From Sphingomonas bacterium (GTDB taxonomy: Bacteria > Pseudomonadota > Alphaproteobacteria > Sphingomonadales > Sphingomonadaceae), in contig NZ_CAHJWX010000195.1 of the NCBI RefSeq assembly GCF_903643065.1, positions 1 through 5,010 on the forward strand: a stretch of DNA of 5,010 bases, read 5' to 3'. Under the pieces are notes generated by a model. It saw nothing but the letters and a program-made list of their open reading frames with translations. It was not told where the DNA came from and made no database searches. Shown piece by piece: positions 1 through 5,010 of the stretch. The position numbers were made by a program, and so were the translations under genes. The number at the start of each line of letters is the position of its first letter. The stretch's first letter is position 1.

Positions 1-430
1 GGACGCGGGGAACGGCTGGACGCTGGGCGGCAGCTGGCGGCAGGGGCGCACGGTCGCGCGGCTGCACGGCATCGATGGCGGCGGCCGGCTCGCGACCACC
101 GCCTTTGCGGTCGATCTGGGCAAGCAGGGCGTGTTTGGCGGCGACGGCGTGGGGCTGCGCCTCGCCCAGCCGCTGCGCGTCGCGGGCGGCGGCCTCGACC
201 TCCTGCTGCCCACCGGCTGGGACTATGCGACGCAGACCGTGTCGGCGGCGACCGCGCAGCGGCTGTCGCTGGCGCCCACCGGCCGCGAACTCGACGCCGA
301 GCTGCGCTATGCGGTCGCACTCGCGGGCGGCCAGCTCGCCACGAACCTGTACTGGCGGCGCGATCCGGGCAACTGGGCCAGCCTCCCCACCGACCGGGGC
401 GCCGCGCTCCGCTGGTCGCGCGGGTTCTGA
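1..430 (+). CDS. C-terminal part of a probable outer-membrane beta-barrel protein (autotransporter-like, possibly an S8 peptidase)
   Basis: The frame is open from position 2 to the TGA at 428-430, giving about 142 residues of the C-terminal end; the start lies left of the window. Seen: alternating hydrophobic and polar stretches suited to membrane beta strands (LATTAFAVDLG, VGLRLAQPLRV, LDAELRYAVAL, LATNLYWRRDPG), short Gly/Asp turns, and a final strand RGAALRWSRGF. The terminal phenylalanine is the usual signature recognised by the Bam machinery for outer-membrane barrels. The general look recalls the C-terminal region of sphingomonad S8 serine peptidases that end in a barrel-like domain, but no catalytic residues are in view, so that assignment is a guess. 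It converges on corC with 10 bases between the stop codons. GC content and codon use match the housekeeping genes. A reading frame of real protein here is likely; the family name is uncertain. Confidence 0.7.
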   Translation, partial: DAGNGWTLGGSWRQGRTVARLHGIDGGGRLATTAFAVDLGKQGVFGGDGVGLRLAQPLRVAGGGLDLLLPTGWDYATQTVSAATAQRLSLAPTGRELDAELRYAVALAGGQLATNLYWRRDPGNWASLPTDRGAALRWSRGF

Positions 431-439
431 CCCGACGCG
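417..439. terminator. GC-rich hairpin between convergent genes
   Basis: CGCG-CGGGT, loop TCTG, ACCCG-a-CGCG: nine base pairs with a single bulged A. It spans the stop codon of the plus-strand gene and ends just before the stop of corC. It has no T-tract on either side, so it is not a textbook intrinsic terminator; it may act as a bidirectional terminator or simply protect 3' ends. The pairing is seen directly; the role is inferred. Confidence 0.35.
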
Positions 440-440
440 C

Positions 441-1338
<898 letters not shown>

Positions 1339-1346
<8 letters not shown>

Positions 1347-1851
1347 CCTCCCGGACGAGGTATGGATCGGCGATCCCCAGCCGTGCGAGCACGTCGCGCT
1401 CGACCTGCTCCATGGCGTCCGCCTCCCCGTCCCCCTGGTGATCATGGCCTAGCAGATGCAGGACCCCATGCACCACCAGATGCGACACGTGATCGGCGAG
1501 CGGGACGCCCTTGTCGTCCGCCTCGCGCGCGCAGGTCTCGTACGCCAGCACCAGATCGCCCAGCAGCACCTCGCCATCGTCGGTGTTCTGGGTGACGGTG
1601 TCGAGCAGGTCGGGCTGGATCATCGGGAAGGACAGGATGTTGGTGGCCGCGTCCTTGCCCCGATATTGCCGGTTGAGCTGGTTGACCTCGGCATCGGTGG
1701 TGAGCCGCACGCTGACCTCCACCAGCGCCGGCGAGGTCGCCAGCTCCCCCTGCGCCGTCGCCTCGACCGCGCCGCGCGCGGCGGCGGCGGCGAGCGCGTC
1801 CCACCCGCCCTCGGGCCAGGGATCCTCGCGGGAGAGCTCGATCTGGATCAC
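1339..1851 (-). CDS. ybeY: YbeY endoribonuclease, 16S rRNA 3'-end maturation
   Basis: Zinc-dependent single-strand endoribonuclease of the UPF0054 family, which works in 16S rRNA 3'-end maturation and ribosome quality control. The 170-residue product is of usual alphaproteobacterial length. Seen: the family signature HGVLHLLGHDH with H128, H132 and H138 (H-x3-H-x5-H) that bind the metal; the upstream conserved block YRGKDAATNILSFP at 63-76; and GEVLLGDLVLA at 93-103. The start is a GTG at 1849-1851, and the N-terminus MIQIELSREDPWPEG fits the family. No good Shine-Dalgarno sits at the right distance (only GAGGGA about 15 bases upstream). Instead the GTG overlaps the TGA of the VapC remnant as GTGA, so ybeY translation probably depends on ribosomes finishing that short frame. 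In the standard operon ybeY follows phoH directly; here about 380 bases of toxin-antitoxin DNA separate them. Confidence 0.95.
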
Positions 1852-1946
1852 GGCAGGGTCGCGTCCCTCACGTCGGTATGGATGAAGTCCTGGCCCTTGA
1901 ACAACAGCACGTCCGCCTGTGTCTTCGCGCCAGCGAAGAGGATCAC
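1848..1946 (-). pseudogene. VapC toxin remnant with the PIN core deleted (32 codons)
   Basis: A short frame from GTG (1944-1946) to TGA (1848-1850). It begins VIL, like the MILDTSA start common in VapC toxins, then jumps to AGAKTQADVLLFKGQDF and IHTDVRDATLP. The second part matches the C-terminal tail of VapC PIN-domain ribonucleases of the Rv0624 type, which end in AK-x-LLFKG-x-DF-x-TD-x. All the acidic metal-binding residues of the PIN domain, normally in the missing part of about 100 residues, are absent, so it cannot be an active nuclease. The frame is uninterrupted, which suggests an in-frame internal deletion rather than random decay. It overlaps the antitoxin stop (GTGA at 1943-1946) and the ybeY start (GTGA at 1848-1851). 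It may be kept only because it couples translation into ybeY, or it may still be a small peptide that binds the antitoxin. The match was recognised from memory, not by a search. Confidence 0.72.
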
Positions 1947-2233
1947 AGCTCGTCGTTCAGCCAGTCGTAGAACCGCTTGTCGGTAGCCAGCCCGTTGGGC
2001 AGCGGCATCGGGTGCTCGTCCCAGAACTTCTGAAGTTTCTCGGACACGCGCCCGCGAAGCTGGTGCCGCTGCACGTGATCATCGATCGCCGCCCTGATAA
2101 TGTCCTGCATCGGCGTGCCGCGCTCGTCAGCCAGGCGCGCGATCTTCCTGACGACCTCCTGATCCTCGATCAGGAACGGAGCGTCGAGCGCCTGTTGCTC
2201 GGCGCGGGTGAGCGGATTCATCGGCGCGTTCAT
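1943..2233 (-). CDS. vapB: VapB-like type II antitoxin (ribbon-helix-helix), toxin partner truncated
   Basis: A 96-residue protein resembling VapB/PSK-type antitoxins: a DNA-binding N-terminal half and a toxin-wrapping C-terminal half. Seen: a short strand-like APFLIEDQ at about 18-25, then two predicted helices (EVVRKIARLADERG, 26-39; MQDIIRAAIDDHVQRH, 42-57) as in ribbon-helix-helix folds, a charged linker, and a tail with FWDEHPMPLPNGL and DKRFYDWLNDEL, a C-terminus style seen in antitoxins that precede PIN toxins. The ATG at 2233 overlaps the phoH stop (ATGA) and has GAGGG six bases upstream; a second ATG at 2221 has no such site. The following frame is a VapC remnant, so this looks like an orphan antitoxin. 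GC is about 64% (1921-2220, hand count), below the flanks, which fits acquisition. It could still repress its own promoter or neutralise a VapC elsewhere. The antitoxin role is inferred mostly from context and fold. Confidence 0.68.
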   Translation of the reverse strand: MNAPMNPLTRAEQQALDAPFLIEDQEVVRKIARLADERGTPMQDIIRAAIDDHVQRHQLRGRVSEKLQKFWDEHPMPLPNGLATDKRFYDWLNDEL

Positions 2234-3228
2234 GACGCGCCCTCATACGCCTCGACGATCCGCCCCACAATCGGATGCCGCACCACGTCGCCGGCGGCGA
2301 AGCGCGCCATCGCGATGCCCTCGACGCCGTCGAGCCGCCGCGTCGCGTCCGCCAGCCCGCTTGCGTTGACGCCGCCGGGCAGGTCGGTCTGGTTCGGGTC
2401 GCCGCAGATCACCATGCGGCTGTTCTGGCCGAAGCGGGTGAGGAACATCTTCATCTGCGCGGGCGTGGTGTTCTGCGCCTCGTCGAGGATGACGAAGGCG
2501 TCGGCGAGCGTGCGGCCGCGCATGAAGGCGATCGGCGCGATCTCGATCTCGCCCGACGCGATCCGCCGCTCCACCTGCTCGGCCGGCAGGCAATCGTACA
2601 GCGCGTCGTAGATCGGGCGCAGATACGGATCGACCTTTTCCTTCATGTCGCCGGGCAGGAAGCCCAGCCGCTCGCCGGCCTCCACCGCCGGGCGCGACAG
2701 GATCAGCCGCTGGACCGAGCCGGTGATCAGCTGCTGCACCGCCTGCGCCACCGCGACATAGGTCTTGCCTGTGCCCGCCGGGCCCAGCGCGAAGATCATG
2801 TCGTAACTGCCCAGTGCGCGCATGTAATGCGCCTGCGCCGGGGTGCGCGGCACGATCGTCTTCTTGCGCGTGCGGATCATCACCGACGGCGCGGGCGTGC
2901 CGGTATCGGCGCGGATGATGCCGTCCAGATGCGGCTCGGCCGCCATCGCGATCGCCGCGTCGACCAGCCCCGTGTCCACCTCCTCGCCTCGGCCGACGCG
3001 CCCGTACAGGTCGTGCAGCACGTCGCGGGCGGCGGCCACCTGCTCCGCCGCGCCCTCCAGCCCCACTCGGTTGCCGCGCGCGGTGATGTACACGCCCAGC
3101 CGGTTCTCCAGCGCCACCAGATTCTGGTCGTATTGCCCGAACAGCCGCACCAGCAGTTGCGGCCGATCAAAGGTGAGTTCGGCGCGGGAGCGGTCGCCGG
3201 ACTGGGCGGGAACGGGCTTGCGGCTCAT
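2230..3228 (-). CDS. phoH: PhoH-family ATPase (YbeZ)
   Basis: Cytoplasmic P-loop NTPase of the PhoH family, encoded beside ybeY in many bacteria and thought to act with YbeY in RNA processing; the E. coli neighbour is named ybeZ. The 332-residue length is typical. Seen: an N-terminal KH-like region at about 20-75 (LFGQYDQNLVALENRLGV), Walker A GPAGTGKT at 149-156, the family block SRPAVEAGERLGFLPGD at 178-194, Walker B VILDEAQN at 246-253, a sensor-like GDPNQTDLP at 277-285, and a late arginine-containing FAAGDVVRHP at 310-319. The start ATG at 3228 has AAAGGA four bases upstream. Its stop overlaps the next start as ATGA. Upstream there is a 269-base gap with a strong hairpin, unlike the tight junctions downstream, so phoH may be a point of separate regulation. 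All motifs are intact. Confidence 0.96.
   Translation of the reverse strand: MSRKPVPAQSGDRSRAELTFDRPQLLVRLFGQYDQNLVALENRLGVYITARGNRVGLEGAAEQVAAARDVLHDLYGRVGRGEEVDTGLVDAAIAMAAEPHLDGIIRADTGTPAPSVMIRTRKKTIVPRTPAQAHYMRALGSYDMIFALGPAGTGKTYVAVAQAVQQLITGSVQRLILSRPAVEAGERLGFLPGDMKEKVDPYLRPIYDALYDCLPAEQVERRIASGEIEIAPIAFMRGRTLADAFVILDEAQNTTPAQMKMFLTRFGQNSRMVICGDPNQTDLPGGVNASGLADATRRLDGVEGIAMARFAAGDVVRHPIVGRIVEAYEGAS
2240..2244 (-). promoter_or_regulatory. Ribosome binding site of the VapB-like gene
   Basis: GAGGG on the minus strand, six bases before the ATG at 2233 and inside the last codons of phoH. It decides the upstream ATG over the one at 2221 and shows that the antitoxin gene has its own initiation signal as well as ATGA coupling. 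Confidence 0.6.
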
Positions 3229-3232
3229 GCAA

Positions 3233-3238
3233 TCCTTT
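3233..3238 (-). promoter_or_regulatory. Ribosome binding site of phoH
   Basis: AAAGGA on the minus strand, ending four bases before the ATG at 3228. It supports that start and shows that phoH can be translated independently of the genes upstream. Confidence 0.7.
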
Positions 3239-3250
3239 CGTGGGCGGCGC

Positions 3251-3287
3251 GGAAAGTCACGCCCGTGCGGGCGATCCGTGACCTTCC
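3251..3287 (-). promoter_or_regulatory. Strong hairpin in the phoH leader
   Basis: Left arm 3251-3261 and right arm 3277-3287 pair over 11 positions with one A/C mismatch (GGAA-a-GTCACG against CGTGAC-c-TTCC). A second small stem, CCC/GGG around GTGC, lies inside with a 5-base bulge. The hairpin ends about 22 bases before the phoH start codon. No T-run follows, so it is not a clear intrinsic terminator; it may be an mRNA-stability, protein-binding or attenuation element. Pairing is seen directly, function is not. Confidence 0.4.
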
Positions 3288-3410
3288 AAACGGCAGGTCG
3301 CGTCTGGCGTGGCGGTTTTCAACGGCGCGGGACGAGTCGTGGATCATCGCGGCGCGATTGTGCGCGCTCCCGGCCAGGTAGGACAGCCCCGCCCTCTCAC
3401 CCCGTGCCCC

Positions 3411-3427
3411 GGTCGCGTCACGCGACC
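3411..3427. repeat. Perfect 7-bp inverted repeat with a 3-base loop
   Basis: GGTCGCG, loop TCA, CGCGACC. Read on the minus strand the loop is TGA, which is the stop codon of the coding-like fragment ending there. No T-tract follows on either strand. A stop codon inside a hairpin loop is also found at the convergent gene ends at 417-439, so both may be gene-end structures. Confidence 0.5.
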
Positions 3428-3495
3428 TGCGTCTTCACCCAGCGCCAGAACGGATCGTCCGACGCCCTGCTTCCATAAAGGCGGGCACCGGCAAA
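3418..3495 (-). pseudogene. Possible C-terminal remnant of an unidentified gene
   Basis: A minus-strand frame of 25 codons reading FAGARLYGSRASDD then PFWRWVKTQVA and a TGA stop. From the GCG at its middle to the stop, 13 of 14 third positions are G or C, like the housekeeping genes, and the aromatic, basic end looks like a protein C-terminus. It has no start codon of its own: just upstream the composition changes to that of the AT-richer GIY-YIG-like gene. The simplest explanation is the tail of a host gene that once lay between miaB and phoH and was cut by the insertion. I do not recognise the family, and a chance frame in GC-rich DNA cannot be excluded. Confidence 0.35.
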
Positions 3496-3497
3496 AC

Positions 3498-4034
3498 TCA
3501 CTCTTTTGTCAGTCCCAGGACGTTTTTTAGTGTTTGAGCACTGAGCGAGGGGCGTCCTTGATATTTCGGGCCAACCACACCCGCAATGTCTAGGGTACGA
3601 TGAAACTTGGTCTTGCTGCTATTTCGAAGACGCTCATTGTGAACAATCGCCATGCCAATCATATGTGACTCGACGCGTTCGATCTGAGTTGCCGAACGCT
3701 GCGACCATTTGCAAAAGCCACCTCTATTTTCCTCAATTCTAGCAACTAAGTGGAGATACTCGCGACCGTATCGTTCGTCTGTCGCCGCGTAATAATGTGC
3801 TAACTTACGCCCTTGAAGCACCTCACCGTAGAAGCCTTTCTCGCTGCAAGTTTTGCCGACGTACCACGGCGTGAAATGATTGCCGTGCTTGAGCGAGAAC
3901 ACGTAGACGCCGTTTGCGGCTGACAACCCGGGATGCCGCTTGTCTATGGCGGCCCAGAAGTCACGTCGCCAATAGCGTAACTCACTCCGCAGAGTCTCTC
4001 GGAGATCGAACGGCCCATACGGTTCAAAATACAT
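3498..4034 (-). CDS. GIY-YIG-like nuclease-fold protein, foreign origin likely
   Basis: A 178-residue protein starting at the ATG at 4034; a TTG two codons upstream is possible but less likely. Seen: GVYVFSL with GVY at 42-44, WYVGKT at 57-62, GRKLAHY at 75-81, [13 protein letters not shown] at 118-130, and an Asn at 138. These line up in order with the GIY, YIG, Arg, Glu and Asn positions of the GIY-YIG endonuclease fold, which includes homing enzymes, UvrC, restriction enzymes and repair nucleases. An N-terminal helix-rich extension ([19 protein letters not shown]) precedes the domain. GC is about 53% (3541-4020, hand count) against roughly 70-75% in flanking genes, and codon choice is mixed, so it was probably acquired. 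The ATG overlaps the miaB stop by 11 bases and has only a weak GGGG about 10 bases upstream. The target is unknown; a defence, mobile-element or inactive role are all possible. The fold call rests on motif spacing seen by eye. Confidence 0.6.
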   Translation of the reverse strand: MYFEPYGPFDLRETLRSELRYWRRDFWAAIDKRHPGLSAANGVYVFSLKHGNHFTPWYVGKTCSEKGFYGEVLQGRKLAHYYAATDERYGREYLHLVARIEENRGGFCKWSQRSATQIERVESHMIGMAIVHNERLRNSSKTKFHRTLDIAGVVGPKYQGRPSLSAQTLKNVLGLTKE

Positions 4035-5010
4035 TCGCAAGCAACCCCATCCGTTCGGCGCCGCCCAGCGACACCGGCCCGGCCTGCACCAGCGCCACCT
4101 CGACCAGGTCGCCGATCCGCGCGGCCGTGTCGAGGTGCACCGATTGCAGCCAGGGCGACTTGCCCAGCATCTGCCCCGGCCGCTTGCCCGGCCGCTCGAT
4201 CAGCACCGCGCAGGTCCGACCGACGCTCGCTCGGTTGAAGGAAAGCTGGTCGCGGCCCAGCGCCGCCTGCAGGCGCTGCAGCCGCTCGTCCATCACCGCC
4301 GGCGCGACCTGATCCGGCAGCGTCGCGGCCGGGGTGCCCGGGCGCGGGCTGTACTTGAACGAAAAGGCCTGCGCGTAGCCGACCTGGGCGACGAGGCTCA
4401 GCGTCTCCGCGAACTCCGCCTCCGTCTCACCCGGGAAGCCGACGATGAAGTCCCCCGACAGCGCGATATCGGGCCGCGCCGCGCGGACCCGCTCGATCAG
4501 GCGCACGTAGGAGTCGCGCGTGTGCGAGCGGTTCATCGCGCGGAGCACCCGGTCGCTCCCGGCCTGTACGGGCAGGTGCAGGAACGGCATCAGGCTCGCG
4601 ACGTCGCGGTGGGCGTCGATCAGCGCCTGCGTCAGGTCGTTGGGATGGCTGGTCGTGTAACGGATGCGCGCCAGCCCCGGCACACGGTCGAGCGCGCGGA
4701 TCAGGTCGTGCAGCCCCTGCTCCCCGTCGCTCCAGGCGTTGACGTTCTGTCCCAGCAGCGTGATCTCGCGCGCGCCCGCGTCGACCAGTGCGCGCGCCTC
4801 GTCGACGATCGCGGCGAACGGCCGGCTGATCTCGGCGCCGCGCGTGTAGGGCACGACGCAATAGGTGCAGAATTTGTCGCACCCCTCCTGCACCGTCAGG
4901 AAGGCGCTCGGCCCCACCCGCCGCCGCGCCGGCAGCGCACCGAACTTGGACAGGGCCGGCATCGCCGTGTCGAGCGCCGCCGCGCCCGCCGCCGCGCCGC
5001 GCACCAGCGC
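4024..5010 (-). CDS. miaB: MiaB tRNA-2-methylthio-N6-isopentenyladenosine synthase, N-terminus off window
   Basis: Radical-SAM methylthiotransferase that adds the methylthio group to i6A37 of tRNAs reading UNN codons. About 329 residues are present; the N-terminal UPF0004 domain with its own [4Fe-4S] cysteines lies beyond 5010. Numbering from the GTG at 5004, seen: the radical-SAM motif CDKFCTYC with C42, C46 and C49 (C-x3-C-x2-C), [13 protein letters not shown] after it, [11 protein letters not shown] at 81-91, [20 protein letters not shown] at 143-162, and [16 protein letters not shown] at 183-198. A TRAM RNA-binding domain follows at about 260-315 ([13 protein letters not shown]). These are MiaB features rather than those of RimO or MtaB. 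The last codons before the TGA at 4024-4026 (CTT GCG AAT GTA TTT) lose the strong GC3 bias, so the extreme C-terminus may have been replaced at the insertion junction. The GTG at 5004 is an internal codon, not the true start. Confidence 0.95.
   Translation of the reverse strand, partial: ALVRGAAAGAAALDTAMPALSKFGALPARRRVGPSAFLTVQEGCDKFCTYCVVPYTRGAEISRPFAAIVDEARALVDAGAREITLLGQNVNAWSDGEQGLHDLIRALDRVPGLARIRYTTSHPNDLTQALIDAHRDVASLMPFLHLPVQAGSDRVLRAMNRSHTRDSYVRLIERVRAARPDIALSGDFIVGFPGETEAEFAETLSLVAQVGYAQAFSFKYSPRPGTPAATLPDQVAPAVMDERLQRLQAALGRDQLSFNRASVGRTCAVLIERPGKRPGQMLGKSPWLQSVHLDTAARIGDLVEVALVQAGPVSLGGAERMGLLANVF

Larger units (their letters stand above)
3229..3497. other. Gap between phoH and the GIY-YIG-like gene
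   Basis: A GC-rich stretch without a convincing complete gene. It holds the phoH ribosome binding site, the leader hairpin at 3251-3287, a perfect 7-base-pair hairpin at 3411-3427, and a short minus-strand coding-like fragment at 3418-3495. A TTGAAA at about 3317-3322 (minus strand) is the only promoter-like hexamer noticed and has no matching -10. No tRNA, IS end or riboswitch was recognised. Confidence 0.6.

Noticed and set aside
3290..3325. TTGAAA promoter-like hexamer upstream of phoH on the minus strand
   Set aside because: No acceptable -10 element lies 16-18 bases downstream, so a promoter cannot be supported.
3225..3347. Minus-strand 40-codon frame whose stop overlaps the phoH start as ATGA
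   Set aside because: The overlap looks like a leader peptide, but the ATG has no Shine-Dalgarno, the codons are partly dictated by the hairpin at 3251-3287, and the composition is Arg-rich as in random GC-rich frames.
2275..3381. Plus-strand open frame of 368 codons opposite phoH
   Set aside because: Shadow of phoH with low-complexity His, Arg and Ala composition, and no plausible start signal or motif.
3481..3498. Plus-strand codons reading AGTGKT, resembling a Walker A motif
   Set aside because: It lies in a short plus-strand frame with no other NTPase motifs and overlaps the junction region; treated as chance.
3491..3508. Short inverted repeat CAAAA/TTTTG at the end of the GIY-YIG-like gene
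   Set aside because: Only five weak base pairs and no T-tract, so it is not a terminator; no matching copy at the other end of the gene supports a transposon end.
4032..4040. TTG start two codons upstream for the GIY-YIG-like gene
   Set aside because: The ATG at 4034 is a stronger start codon and no ribosome binding site favours the TTG.

Overview
The window is GC-rich (roughly 70-75% in sampled housekeeping stretches). Gene order and protein style suggest an alphaproteobacterium, most likely a Sphingomonas-type member of the Sphingomonadales. The taxonomic call is inference from codon style, protein wording and the miaB-phoH-ybeY-corC order.

Almost everything lies on the minus strand, read from right to left as one operon-like run. 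It contains miaB (tRNA methylthiotransferase, N-terminus outside the window), a foreign-looking GIY-YIG-like gene, a 269-base gap with hairpins and a possible gene-end remnant, phoH/ybeZ, a VapB-like antitoxin gene, a drastically shortened VapC toxin remnant, ybeY (rRNA-maturation endoribonuclease) and corC/ybeX (CBS-domain protein). The backbone miaB-ybeZ-ybeY-ybeX is the order known from E. coli and many Proteobacteria. The left edge carries the 3' end of a plus-strand gene for a probable outer-membrane beta-barrel protein, which converges on corC with only 10 bases between the stop codons.

The unusual content is two accessory insertions in this RNA-maintenance operon. Between miaB and phoH sits a gene of about 53% GC whose product has GVY, WYVGKT, Glu and Asn positions resembling a GIY-YIG nuclease fold. 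Between phoH and ybeY sits an intact VapB-like antitoxin gene followed by a 32-codon reading frame. That frame joins a VapC-like start to a VapC C-terminal tail (FKGQDFIHTD) and lacks the whole catalytic PIN core. It is stitched to both neighbours by 4-base GTGA stop/start overlaps, so from phoH to corC every junction overlaps (ATGA, GTGA, GTGA, ATGACTGA). The best reading is a toxin-antitoxin module that entered the operon and lost its toxin by an in-frame deletion, leaving a coupling peptide between the antitoxin and ybeY.

No RNA genes, CRISPR arrays, insertion sequences or convincing sigma-70 promoters were seen. The operon promoter is presumably upstream of miaB, beyond position 5010.
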